Shown here: positions 27,246 through 39,250 of the stretch, in pieces
How positions within the stretch are numbered: the stretch's first letter is position 1
Layout of the letters: each line of letters starts with the position of its first letter
Assembly (NCBI RefSeq): GCF_000325705.1
Contig: NC_019904.1
Span: 504,001 to 568,000, forward strand
DNA: 64,000 nt
From: Echinicola vietnamensis DSM 17526
GTDB lineage: Bacteria > Bacteroidota > Bacteroidia > Cytophagales > Cyclobacteriaceae
Direction of reading: 5' to 3'
Program-made: the position numbers and the translations under genes
The notes under the pieces: model-generated
The model's database searches: none
Told to the model about the DNA's origin: nothing
What the model saw: only the letters and a program-made list of their open reading frames with translations

Positions 27246-27626
27246 ATGGCGTACAAACGAATCGACATAACCAAAGAGGCCGAAGCCCTGATCGACAAGC
27301 TCCGAGACCAACACGGCCCGCTGATGTTTCATCAAAGCGGTGGCTGCTGTGACGGCTCCAGCCCCATGTGCTATTCCAAAGGCGAATTCCGCACGGGTGC
27401 ATCGGATGTCTGGATGGGGCAAATCCACGATTGTGACTTTTACATGTCCAAGGACCAGTTTGAATATTGGAAACATACCCACCTGACACTGGATGTCACC
27501 GATGGCCGAGGAGCCAGCTTTTCATTGGAAATTCCCTATGGCAAACGCTTCTTGATCCGCAGCAGATTGCTGACAGAAGATGAACTGGCCGATCTGGAGC
27601 CTGTGAGAAACGGGGAAGATGTATAA
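27246..27626 (+). CDS. DUF779 domain protein
   Basis: This is a 126-residue soluble protein. The ATG at 27246 (MAYKRIDITKEAEALIDKL) is the family-typical start; an upstream in-frame ATG at 27192 is not conserved. The cysteine-rich signature HQSGGCCDGSSPMCY and the following WMGQIHDCDFYMS define DUF779. The cysteines suggest metal binding or redox activity, but the biochemical role is unknown. The gene family is repeatedly found beside AldB/ExaC aldehyde dehydrogenases, as here, which points to an accessory function in aldehyde oxidation. Confidence 0.88.
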   Translation: MAYKRIDITKEAEALIDKLRDQHGPLMFHQSGGCCDGSSPMCYSKGEFRTGASDVWMGQIHDCDFYMSKDQFEYWKHTHLTLDVTDGRGASFSLEIPYGKRFLIRSRLLTEDELADLEPVRNGEDV

Positions 27627-27702
27627 TATCTATATTAAGCCAGCTCTAATTTCCCCCTGCATCTATTGGACTTGGTCTCACTTCTCATAAAAATAGCTGT
27701 CC

Positions 27703-28806
27703 TCAAAACACAATTCCCATGCTTAGCGATCCTTCGATCCTTTCATTGGTAGGCTCATTTTGGTAAAAAATAGGAAGGTCTTTCTTAGCGCTTATCCACC
27801 TGCCTTCCAAACGCACAAAACTGATAGCATTAGGCTTGTATTCGGTACTCAAGGTGTATCCCATAAGCTGGACTCCGGCTAAATCCCCCATATCATTTTC
27901 ATAAGTTCCGGAAATAAATCCATCAGGATCCTGAAATGTTTCCACTCTTCCTGTAACGGAGTACTCATCCGTAAACTGGTACCGTATCGTCGTCAGGGCA
28001 TTGTACATGATGGCCGTTTTTTCGGGATGGTCCAGTTGCGAATGGCTTTGGGTGCCTACATCTCCGCCCACGGTAAGGTGAATTTTTGGAGTGGGATTAT
28101 AGTTAACGTACAGATTATGGTACGTTCGATACTGCTTCGGAAAGGAACCATCCAGCGATTCACGACCGAAAAGATTGGTATAGGTGAGTTGTAAATCCTC
28201 TCGGAGGGAATAAGAAAACAACATCCCCACCGACTTGGCACTGTTGGCGTCCAGGAAGAAATTGTAGCCATTCACCACCCAAAACTGGAAGTCAAGCCTA
28301 TCACTTCCCTCGTAGGAAGCCCGCACGCCACTTTGGTAAAATGGCTCATTATAGCTGGCCACTGTTGTGGTCGTCGTGAAATTGTCCTTGGGCAGAAAAC
28401 TTTCGGTACCGATGTGGGTACGGAAGAAACCTGCATCCCCCCATCAATCCTTGACGACCTCCACCCCTACATTTGCCTCTTGTAGCACGGGAAATTCAGG
28501 ATCCCAGATAGCCTTGGAAATGTCCCCGTAGTGTAACGTGAGATTACCGCGCAGCCGTTCGTCCTGATAGTGGACTCCAATTTGGACGATGTTTAGGCCA
28601 AACCGCTTGCTTCGCGGTACAGTCGTGGCAAATTTTTGGAGGGCATTTGCCTCCAAAGAATCGGAATAGGATGCATAATACACTTCAGTGTAGCCCGAGA
28701 AGGTGAAATTATCCCAAATACGGCTCTTTTCTTGTGCTGCAGCAAAGTGAAGGACATGAAAAACCAAAACACCTAAAAAACCAATTTTCTTTCCAATGCT
28801 GTTCAT
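27703..28806 (-). pseudogene. Outer-membrane porin (OmpL-like beta-barrel), interrupted by in-frame TGA
   Basis: Two coding parts lie in the same frame, separated only by a TGA at 28444-28446 (codon 121). The first has a signal peptide (MNSIGKKIGFLGVLVFHVLHFAAAQ) and barrel strands (FTFSGYTEVYYASYSD, RFGLNIVQIGVHYQ). After the stop the frame continues WGDAGFFRTHIGTESFLPKDNF and on through alternating-polarity strands to GSLSMGIVF, an aromatic barrel end. Together they make about 367 residues, the expected size for a Bacteroidota bbp2/OmpL-like porin. A start at the GTG at 28362 would have no signal peptide and half a barrel, so this is read as one gene inactivated by a nonsense change. Sequencing error is the main alternative. 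Confidence 0.8.
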
Positions 28807-28969
28807 AACATTATAATTCAAAACCCACAATCTCATGACGATATCGTATTAAAAAAGAAGATGTCGAAAAATGCCACATGAGAAGCATTCCGTTTGTAAA
28901 GCCCTGTACGATGTATTTTCAAAGCGGTCTCTCCCCACACACGGAAACCCTGACATTCACCACTTCACC
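28807..28969. other. Gene-free stretch upstream of the broken porin
   Basis: No gene, hairpin or promoter box was recognised in this 163-base part of the 463-base gap. The rest of the gap holds a palindromic repeat and the GH2 terminator, listed separately. Confidence 0.35.
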
Positions 28970-29128
28970 AACCTGATCTCAACCTATTTTCAGTACTAAA
29001 AACGTCATTGCGGACCCATATTAGGAGGATGCGAGCTGAAAAAGGGTGTGGCAATCCCCAAATACTAAGGCTTCCACGGCTCCCACCCCTAAGCCTCGCA
29101 GGGACGGTTTTAAAATCGAACTGAGGTT
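28970..29128. repeat. MITE-like repeat, copy 1
   Basis: A second diverged copy lies at 62112-62278 in the same orientation. Shared blocks include AACCTGA at the left end, AAAAACGTCATTGCG, AGGAGGATG, a CTTCCAC block and AACTGAGGTT at the right end. The two ends of each copy are also inverted repeats of each other (AACCT...TAAAAACGTC against the complement of ...GACGGTTTTA...AGGTT). It has no coding capacity. Confidence 0.7.
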
Positions 29129-29213
29129 ATTGCATAATTAACAATTTAATTCGCAAATAAAAACATAAACCTTCATGCTATAAACAGGACCCAGAAGCAG
29201 CTACTCATTAAAC

Positions 29214-29246
29214 AACAAAGACAGGTCTTTTGGACCTGTCTTTGTT
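29214..29246 (-). terminator. Terminator of the GH2 / PUL operon
   Basis: A near-perfect stem AACAAAGACAGGTC / GACCTGTCTTTGTT has a 5-base loop and lies 24 bases beyond the GH2 stop. The minus-strand flank is T/A-rich. It marks the end of the leftward PUL transcript. Confidence 0.75.
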
Positions 29247-29269
29247 CTAAAATGCTATCAGTATTTCCG

Positions 29270-32392
<3,123 letters not shown>

Positions 32393-32478
32393 TTATTATT
32401 GCTAAAGTGTTTAAATGGTAGAAATATCTAACGGAGAGTAGCTCATCCCTCTACTCACATCTCATGTCTCCCTACTCC

Positions 32479-34623
32479 TTACTCACTAGCCTGGATCCCC
32501 TCCACTGTAGGCTCCACACGAATGATATTTCCTTCCTCATCAAAGGTCAAAGGATCAATACAAACTTCCCTGTGGAAGCCCGCCGCTCTTCCCATGGCGA
32601 TGCCATGAGGTCGCGTAAACCGGTGATACACGATGTACCATTCATCTTTACCGGGAATTTGAATGATGGAATTATGGCCTGTCCCATAAATCCCCTTTTC
32701 GGGAGCCTTGGCAATCACCAAATTATCCTCCGGAATGGTCAATGGCCCCATGGGGGAATCGGCAAAGGCATACCTTACACGATAGTCCTCGTCACGCGTA
32801 TCATTTTCCGACCATAGAAAATAGTATTTACCATCCCGAAAGAAAACCTCTGTGCCTTCGCGGAAGGTACCATCTTCAGGTGTCAGCAACTTGACCTTTC
32901 GCTGGTCAAAGCTGACCATATCCTCATTTAAGGGCACCGCAGCCAGATAGCCATTTCCCCAATAAAAGAAATCCTTGCCGCTGACAGGATCATGGAAGAC
33001 GTCAGGATCGATTTCCTGCCCTCTATTGGTTCCTGATGGCTTGAAATCCACCAGGGCCTTTCCGGAATCCTTAAAAGGACCCGCGGGATGATCTGCCACG
33101 GCCACTCCTATTTTTTGCGCCGCGGTGAAGTAGTAGAAATATTGGTATTTTCCATCAATTTTCTTCTCGATGGCACAAGGTGCCCAAGCGTTGCGATTGG
33201 CCCATTCCACGTCCTTGTGCAGGTCAAGGATCACCCCATCATCCTGCCAGTCGGTCAGGTTTTCGGAAGAAAAAGATTTAAAATAAGTTCCCGACCAGGA
33301 ATCAAAACCATCACTGGTGGGATAAAGGTGAAACTTCCCTGTTTGTTGGGAATAGATAATTTCTGGATCGGCATAGTATCCTTTCAGTGCAGGATTATTG
33401 TCCTTTCTGGCTTCCACCTGAAATTCCTGGGTGCTTCCATCAGGTTTGGAAAGGGTGTAGGTCACCGGGCCTTGGCTAAAATCCTGCATTCCTGAAGGAG
33501 AAAGGGAATACCCCACCATCAGTGAAAACTCAGGATCCAATGCATTCAGGTCTGTTGCTTTTTTGACCGGCAGGTAGATGGTCCCTTTTTGTTCGTCCAC
33601 CATCACGTTATGGGCATAAACCTGCTCGTCATTCGTCCCGACAATCCAGTTTTGCTCATCCAGGCCAAAGGCATTTTCCAACCGCTTGGCCTCTTCCAGG
33701 GTAATGGGCAGGACCACACCATGGCGGGGATGAAAGTTCATGTTCACTTGGTCATCAATCACCTCAAAATGCTCCAGATCGGTACTTTCAGTGAACTGAT
33801 AGGAACCCTTCATATAAACATCATACATCAAGATGTACTTATCGCTTTCGTTCAGCTTAAAGATGCCGGAGCCTTCTACAGCTTCTTTGGTTTGTTGCAG
33901 GTACTCATCCTGCATCACATAATCACCGGTCAGGCTGCTCGCTACTGCCTTTTTAAGACCATTGCCGTGACCTTCTGTTTTGAAAAACAAATGGTACTGA
34001 CCGTCTTTTTCCACAATGTCCCCGTCAATACATGATTTGTTTTCCGGATGGAAGAAAAGCTGCTGTGGAAGGGTTTCCAAACTGGTAAAATCATCATTGG
34101 CATAAGCATAATAAATAATGTCTGGCGCATCGCCTTGCTTCATGGAGAAATAAACCATGTATTTTTCCTTCTCCGCATCATAGATAGTCTGCGGCGCCCA
34201 CACCCTGGTCACATCGCCAAACTCTTCCGGAAATAGCTCAGGGATAAATACCGTTTGGTGCGTCCAGTGGACCAAATCATCGGATTTCAAAAACACCATT
34301 CCCTGATTGGTCCAGCCGTCTTCTGGCACATACAGGTCAGTGAGTACCATGTAAAAAGTCCCATCCTCTCCCCGAAGGATGTGTGGATCCCTTACTCCGC
34401 CCCGTTTACTGATCGAATCTGCACTGATAACAGGTCGGTTATTGTTCAAGGCGCGATAATCAAAGCCGTCTTTGCTCAAGGCAAAATGAACAGCTTCCTG
34501 ACCGGGACCATTCCCGGTAAAATAGGCAAACAAATAGGCTTCAGGGACTTGCGAAGGCCCGCCACAAGCGGCGAGGAGCCCAACACTAAGTATGAGACTG
34601 GTTAGGTTACTTAAGAATTTCAT
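32479..34623 (-). CDS. Double-domain GH43 lipoprotein
   Basis: This 714-residue lipoprotein (lipobox LLAAC at about residue 20) carries two GH43 five-bladed propellers. The first (about 25-335) has GVRDPHILRG (base Asp), SCIDGDIVEKDG (middle Asp) and AVEGSGIFKL (acid Glu), and begins with AYLFAYFTGNG as in subfamily-34-type proteins. After a short beta-rich linker the second (about 405-700) has GYYADPEIIYS, GQEIDPDVFHD and FREGTEVFFRDG. Both triads are intact, so each domain should be active, probably on different linkages of an arabinose- or galactose-containing side chain. It lies between the GH88 gene, from which it is separated by a terminator-like hairpin, and the GH2 gene (92 bases on). 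Confidence 0.9.
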   Translation of the reverse strand: MKFLSNLTSLILSVGLLAACGGPSQVPEAYLFAYFTGNGPGQEAVHFALSKDGFDYRALNNNRPVISADSISKRGGVRDPHILRGEDGTFYMVLTDLYVPEDGWTNQGMVFLKSDDLVHWTHQTVFIPELFPEEFGDVTRVWAPQTIYDAEKEKYMVYFSMKQGDAPDIIYYAYANDDFTSLETLPQQLFFHPENKSCIDGDIVEKDGQYHLFFKTEGHGNGLKKAVASSLTGDYVMQDEYLQQTKEAVEGSGIFKLNESDKYILMYDVYMKGSYQFTESTDLEHFEVIDDQVNMNFHPRHGVVLPITLEEAKRLENAFGLDEQNWIVGTNDEQVYAHNVMVDEQKGTIYLPVKKATDLNALDPEFSLMVGYSLSPSGMQDFSQGPVTYTLSKPDGSTQEFQVEARKDNNPALKGYYADPEIIYSQQTGKFHLYPTSDGFDSWSGTYFKSFSSENLTDWQDDGVILDLHKDVEWANRNAWAPCAIEKKIDGKYQYFYYFTAAQKIGVAVADHPAGPFKDSGKALVDFKPSGTNRGQEIDPDVFHDPVSGKDFFYWGNGYLAAVPLNEDMVSFDQRKVKLLTPEDGTFREGTEVFFRDGKYYFLWSENDTRDEDYRVRYAFADSPMGPLTIPEDNLVIAKAPEKGIYGTGHNSIIQIPGKDEWYIVYHRFTRPHGIAMGRAAGFHREVCIDPLTFDEEGNIIRVEPTVEGIQASE

Positions 34624-34759
34624 TGTCGTTTTTTAGGTAAATAAAACCATATGGTCATACAAAAATATAAAAGTATTTTTAACACTTATAATTTATTGAA
34701 TGGTCACCACGTACTTGGACAGGCTACCTGCCATTTATCGTCAATATTCAGGAAAAATT

Positions 34760-34788
34760 GCTTGCAGCTCAATAATCGAGCTGCAAGC
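34760..34788 (-). terminator. Hairpin with T tract after the GH88 gene
   Basis: Perfect 11-bp arms GCTTGCAGCTC / GAGCTGCAAGC surround a 7-base loop and are followed on the minus strand by AATTTTT. It lies 36 bases past the GH88 stop. It could partly end the upstream PUL transcript or act as a processing site before the GH43-GH2 genes. Confidence 0.75.
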
Positions 34789-34823
34789 GCAAAGTTCCTA
34801 AATCCGGGCAAATAGCTCTGCTA

Positions 34824-36038
34824 TCAGTCCAGATACCGTAACATCGCCTCAACCAGATAATAATCACCATAGGTCAACGGCACATCTACTTCAGAATTTT
34901 CAGGAATATGACCGACGCCATGTTTGAGCAGGAACCCACCATTGGTGCCCTTCTCAGCAATGTATTCATCTGTTGTCAATGTTTTCAACATGGTCGCTGC
35001 ATCTTCATAATAGCTTTTTCCTTTTTCTGCATCCACATACTGCGAAAGCTCCAAAAGTGCGGAAGCCATAATTGCTCCGGCGGAGGAATCCCTCAACTCA
35101 TTCGGGATATTGGGAGCATCAAAGTCCCAATATGGGATTTTATCTTCAGGAAGATTCGGATGATTGAGCACAAATTCCGCTATCGCAACCGCTTGGTCAA
35201 GGTATTTCTGATCCTTGGTCACGCGGTACATGACGGTATAGCCATAAAGCCCCCAAGCTTGTCCTCTAGCCCAAGCGGACTCATCTGCATAGCCTTGTGC
35301 GGTACGTTTCCGCTGGACTTCTCCGGTCTCAGGGTGATAGTTGATGACGTGATAGGAGCTGTTGTCTTCCCGAAAGTGATTGGCGATGGTCGTATCGGCA
35401 TGCTTGATCGCGATGTCATAGTAAGTGGAATCGCCTGTGGCTGCAGTGGCCCAAAAAAGCAATTCTAAATTCATCATATTGTCAATGATCACCAAAAAAT
35501 CCCCTTTTCTGGAATCCCAGGATTTAATGGCTCCGACTTTTTCACTAAACCTTGTGGACAGGGATTTGGCACTTTGGATCAGCACCTCTTTGTATTCCGG
35601 CTCAGGGTCCATTCGGAAGGCATTGCCAAAACTACAATACATCATAAAACCCAAATCGTGCGTCGAAGTGTTGTGCTGCTCTTTTTTGAGCAATTCCAAC
35701 GACCTCATGGCCTCGTTGTGCAGGGTTTCGTCAGGGTGATATTCATCCAGGTAAAGTAATGTTCCGGGGTAAAAACCGCTGCACCACCACCCGGATCCGC
35801 TGCCTTCAAAGGTATCCGTGTCCGGATGATAGGTCTTTGGAAATTCGCCCTCTGGTAATCGGGTCATCATATACTTATACTGCTCGGCAGCCCGATCCAA
35901 GGTACTGCTGATTTGCTTAGCCAAACCATTTTCTGCAGGGGCAGCCGTTTTTGCCTCTTCATTTTCAGCTTTTCCATTACCGCAGCCAGTTGCCATTAAT
36001 CCAGCCATCAAGGCAAGAAAATACCATCGCTTTTTCAT
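34824..36038 (-). CDS. GH88 unsaturated glucuronyl hydrolase, lipoprotein
   Basis: This is a 404-residue (alpha/alpha)6-barrel enzyme with a lipoprotein signal (LMATGCGNG). GH88 enzymes hydrate the 4,5-unsaturated uronic acid left at the non-reducing end by polysaccharide lyases and thereby release it. The two conserved aspartates are seen in THDLGFMMYCSFGNA (about residue 127) and LVIIDNMMNLELLFWA (about 186). The motif DESAWARGQAWGLYGY is also typical. Its presence implies that a lyase works on the same polysaccharide; the adjacent BNR_4 propeller protein is the best candidate in the window. Confidence 0.92.
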   Translation of the reverse strand: MKKRWYFLALMAGLMATGCGNGKAENEEAKTAAPAENGLAKQISSTLDRAAEQYKYMMTRLPEGEFPKTYHPDTDTFEGSGSGWWCSGFYPGTLLYLDEYHPDETLHNEAMRSLELLKKEQHNTSTHDLGFMMYCSFGNAFRMDPEPEYKEVLIQSAKSLSTRFSEKVGAIKSWDSRKGDFLVIIDNMMNLELLFWATAATGDSTYYDIAIKHADTTIANHFREDNSSYHVINYHPETGEVQRKRTAQGYADESAWARGQAWGLYGYTVMYRVTKDQKYLDQAVAIAEFVLNHPNLPEDKIPYWDFDAPNIPNELRDSSAGAIMASALLELSQYVDAEKGKSYYEDAATMLKTLTTDEYIAEKGTNGGFLLKHGVGHIPENSEVDVPLTYGDYYLVEAMLRYLD

Positions 36039-36288
36039 TTTGTTCTGTTTAATAGGTTAATGTTTATTTCTTTCCAATTAGTTAAAACGGCCAATTTGGC
36101 AAAGGAAGCGTTATGGCTGCTTCAATGTCCAAATCAGCATACTCCCATCACAAGCAGTCATTTTTCCAGAGGAATTATAAAATCTACTTATCTCTAGTTC
36201 CTAATTTTACATCCGGAACAGCGACATCTTTTCACTTTATTCTTGGCGCTATACGCTAATCTTGATACTAACTACTTGCTACTAAATA

Positions 36289-37599
36289 CTACTTTACTTC
36301 CAAAATCTTCACCGGACTGGTCTTGCCCTCTGCCAGGCCTTCCCCGTCGATTTGTTCTACTTTTTGGACAAACAAATGGAATTTCCGCTGGGCCTTCCAT
36401 AGTTCAATATCATAACTCGGTTCCCACTGCCCTACACTTTGCTGGGTCAGGTCCTGGATCTCCCAAGGCTGGTTGCCAAGATCAGGTGTATAGGCCATGG
36501 AAGCCTTATGGTCGCGTTCTTCGTCGTTAAAAATAAGGTAAAGGGCTGTTTTGCCTCCCTTTGCATTTACCAGAACCTGTGGTCGGGATATGGGGATTCG
36601 CTTCGTTCCGCCACCGCCCAGTACAAATGCACTTTCTCGAAAACCGGGCGTGCTTTTCTTCCATGCTCCATTCGCTCGATAAACGATCTGATATTGGGTC
36701 ACTCCACCGTCATTCCAATAAGTAGCAATATAGGGAAGGCCATTTTCATCGGCCGTGATGGCCGTTTGATTGATCAAGCTGCTGTTTTGGGGGATTTTCC
36801 AGGCATACTCTGCACGTGCCAAATTAATGGGAAGGGTATAGGCTTCCCCTGTGGATTTCTCCCAAGTTTTTCCTCCATCAGTGGACCGGGCATAGGCCAT
36901 GTCATGATTGGTGCTGACATCATAGGTCTCCCGCCATACCCAGGACAAATGCACGGTGCCTTTTGCGTCTACACACGCCTGCCAATAGGCATTCCGCGCT
37001 CCTTCTCCATCAATCAAATTGCGGTGCACTTGCTGCCATTTGCCAGTCTTGGCATCATAGCGGTTAAGGACCAGGTTTCCCCTGCCAGACACTCCAGAGC
37101 GGTATAAAAAGAGTAAATCGCCATTCGGCAAATTATGGAATTCCGGATAGGTGACATCCTGCTCCAATTGCCCTGTCATGGGCTGCATCTCTCCCAGCTC
37201 CAGTCCCAGTGGCGCTTTACTTTTGGCATAGCGAAGTGGATTATTGTGATGGTCCCAACTCACATGAAGATACCCTTCCCCATCCACTGCGATACTGATG
37301 GTGTTGTGGGCATCTGCTGTATTGCCGGTATAGCGAGTTTGGTAAACCTCCCAATCTTGCTCGCCCAATTTCCGCTTGGCCAAAACCAAACGGCTCTCGG
37401 GATCATAGTAGGCCGTAAACTGGGTATCCTTAAAGGTGGTTACGGAATTTCGCCTGAAAATCACGGCATTCACGGAATTATTGGCCCAGCCTTCGCCCAC
37501 TTCGCTTACCGTGACCGATTCGCCAAGCGGTTTGGTTCCTGCACAACCCGCGAAAAGCACCCCCATAAGCAACCCAATCAGGGTTTTCGATAGCCTCAT
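36289..37599 (-). CDS. BNR_4 seven-bladed propeller lipoprotein, putative lyase or rhamnosidase
   Basis: This 436-residue lipoprotein starts at the ATG at 37599, giving a clean lipobox (LLMGVLFAGC). The protein has the BNR_4 (PF15892-type) pattern: VGEGWANNSVNAVIFRRNS near the N-terminus, then ADAHNTISIAVDGEGYLHVSW, DHHNNPLRYAKS, YPEFHNLPNGDLLFLYR and HLSWVWRETYDVSTNHDMAY. Propellers of this type include ulvan lyases (PL24/PL25) and, as I recall, are related to the enzymes that remove rhamnose capping glucuronate (PL27, GH145). Conserved histidines in the DHHNN and NHDMAY boxes fit a histidine-based active site. Next to GH88, a lyase or rhamnose-glucuronate-cleaving role is likely but inferred. 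Confidence 0.8.
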   Translation of the reverse strand: MRLSKTLIGLLMGVLFAGCAGTKPLGESVTVSEVGEGWANNSVNAVIFRRNSVTTFKDTQFTAYYDPESRLVLAKRKLGEQDWEVYQTRYTGNTADAHNTISIAVDGEGYLHVSWDHHNNPLRYAKSKAPLGLELGEMQPMTGQLEQDVTYPEFHNLPNGDLLFLYRSGVSGRGNLVLNRYDAKTGKWQQVHRNLIDGEGARNAYWQACVDAKGTVHLSWVWRETYDVSTNHDMAYARSTDGGKTWEKSTGEAYTLPINLARAEYAWKIPQNSSLINQTAITADENGLPYIATYWNDGGVTQYQIVYRANGAWKKSTPGFRESAFVLGGGGTKRIPISRPQVLVNAKGGKTALYLIFNDEERDHKASMAYTPDLGNQPWEIQDLTQQSVGQWEPSYDIELWKAQRKFHLFVQKVEQIDGEGLAEGKTSPVKILEVK

Positions 37600-37714
37600 A
37601 TTAATATACAATTAGTCGTTTCATTAATTTTGTTCATTGGATTTCACCCATCCTTATCTGGATGGCATATCCAAGACTGCCCGGACTAACAGTTGTATTG
37701 CTTGCCTCTGCCCA

Positions 37715-37731
37715 CGCTCGGTTTCCGAGCG
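37715..37731. other. Small perfect hairpin inside the PUL operon
   Basis: CGCTCGG-TTT-CCGAGCG lies in the 225-base gap between the DUF2264 and BNR_4 genes. No T tract follows, so it may be an intra-operon processing or pausing structure. No other feature was seen in this gap. Confidence 0.35.
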
Positions 37732-37824
37732 AATTCAAAACGCCTCTAAGGCAAACCACCATTTGTCCCGCCATGCCCTTACTTCTTGGGGTAATTTCCA
37801 TACCCCAAGTCTTGATCCGCAAGA

Positions 37825-39066
37825 TTACTTCTCGGCCTTATCTCTGGTAGCATCACCGCCACTCCAAATGCGCTTTTGTGTCCACGGTGCTGCGGCATCC
37901 GACCAGAATGGTGCTTCCTCGGGAAGTCCTAGCACAAGAAATACTTCGGCACAGAGGTAAAGGCTTCCCGTGGAAATATAAGGTTCCGCTACCTCCGGCT
38001 GGCGACCATAAAAACCCAATGTCAACCACCCATTTTCGTCAAACATATCGTCGGCTTCCAGGTGCTTGCGGATCACCGCTTCCAAAGCCCCTCTCACTTG
38101 GGATGGATTTACCTTCTCAGGAAGCGCTTGCCAAAGGGCGATCTGGCTGAGCGCTTGGAATGCTCCAAATCGATACGCCATGGATCTTCCGATAATCGGG
38201 TAGGTACCTTCCGGTCCGATCAGCCTTTCTTGGATGGCCGCATATCGCTGGGCCCTTTTCAAGAACAGGTCAAAATCACGGCCCATAAAAGTTTCTTTCT
38301 CCTTGAGCACTTTGGTGATATCCAATAACATCGGCTGAATCACAAAGCTGTTGTAATAATCAAAGTGGAATTCCGGACCGTCGCCATACATGCCATCGCC
38401 CAAGTACCATTCCTTGTGCTTATTCAGCGGATAAGCAAGGCGAACCATATCGGCTTCGCCATCAAATTTCAGCAAGGCGGCTTCTACCATGCCCGTAAAC
38501 AACAACCAATTGCTGTAATAGGGTGAGATCACCCTTGAGGACTTCAAGGCGGCGATGACATTGGCTTTGGTCTCTGCTGAAAGAGGCTCCCACAGCTGCT
38601 CTGGAGCCCTGAGAAGCCCTTGGGCAAAAAACGCTGCATCCACCAATGGCTGCCCGTGCTGGGTGAAATTCATAAAATCCGGACTCTCCGGATCCGTGGC
38701 GTTATGGATCGCCTTTCTGGCCAAAAGGATATACTTTTCACGCAGCTGCCCCTCGGCAGTCTCGTCAGGCCCCAGCTCCAACCATGGCGCCATGCCAGAA
38801 AGCAACCGGCCAAAAGCTTCCAGATAAGTTACTTCTTCCCTGCCGCCATAGGCATCGGTGGTCTTTTCTACAGGCATCGTGGCCTTCAGCTTATTCTCGC
38901 TCAAGGCGACCAATACCGGATCGGCAATTTTGGTCAATACTTCTACGTAATAGGCCCGGGACTCCTTCCCGGTTACCTCTTCATGACTTCCTTGCGCGGA
39001 GGCAACCTGGGAAGCAAGTAGCATAAACGTCAATATCCCTACACCAATTTTGTTAGTAAACTTCAT
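37825..39066 (-). CDS. DUF2264 protein (GH154-like, putative beta-glucuronidase)
   Basis: This 413-residue exported protein has a signal peptide (ILTFMLLASQVASAQ). The sequence follows the DUF2264 (PF10022) pattern: AFGRLLSGMAPWLEL, FTQHGQPLVDAAFFAQGLLRAP, SNWLLFTGMVEAALL, YGDGPEFHFDYYNSFVIQPML and GTYPIIGRSMAYRFGAFQALS. It is an (alpha/alpha)-toroid helical protein. From memory, some DUF2264 proteins have been assigned to GH154 and act on glucuronic acid in arabinogalactan; I cannot verify that here. Its position between the BNR_4/GH88 pair and a GH16 enzyme supports a uronic-acid-removing role. Confidence 0.85.
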   Translation of the reverse strand: MKFTNKIGVGILTFMLLASQVASAQGSHEEVTGKESRAYYVEVLTKIADPVLVALSENKLKATMPVEKTTDAYGGREEVTYLEAFGRLLSGMAPWLELGPDETAEGQLREKYILLARKAIHNATDPESPDFMNFTQHGQPLVDAAFFAQGLLRAPEQLWEPLSAETKANVIAALKSSRVISPYYSNWLLFTGMVEAALLKFDGEADMVRLAYPLNKHKEWYLGDGMYGDGPEFHFDYYNSFVIQPMLLDITKVLKEKETFMGRDFDLFLKRAQRYAAIQERLIGPEGTYPIIGRSMAYRFGAFQALSQIALWQALPEKVNPSQVRGALEAVIRKHLEADDMFDENGWLTLGFYGRQPEVAEPYISTGSLYLCAEVFLVLGLPEEAPFWSDAAAPWTQKRIWSGGDATRDKAEK

Positions 39067-39103
39067 TTTTTTATCAATTCAAATTCACATTTCATTTAGT
39101 CAC

Positions 39104-39124
39104 GTCCCCGATAGGCATCGGGAC
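39104..39124. other. Short hairpin upstream of DUF2264 gene
   Basis: GTCCCCGAT-aggc-ATCGGGAC pairs with one bulge. This resembles a short dispersed intergenic palindrome. It lies within the 184-base gap between the GH16 and DUF2264 genes. Confidence 0.35.
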
Positions 39125-39250
39125 AGGCGCTCAAATTACTTGACACACTTTTTTCATTTTCTCACTGCGTGCCCCTTCGGTTCTCCGCCATACCTTTCTT
39201 TGTTCTTTACGCTTGCCTCCTGATGCTAATAGCTAGAAGTCCAACAGCGG

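Noticed and set aside
28441..28446. A separate short outer-membrane protein gene ending here and a second starting at 28362
   Set aside because: The two parts are in the same frame and together make one barrel; the second lacks a signal peptide, so a nonsense-interrupted gene explains both better.
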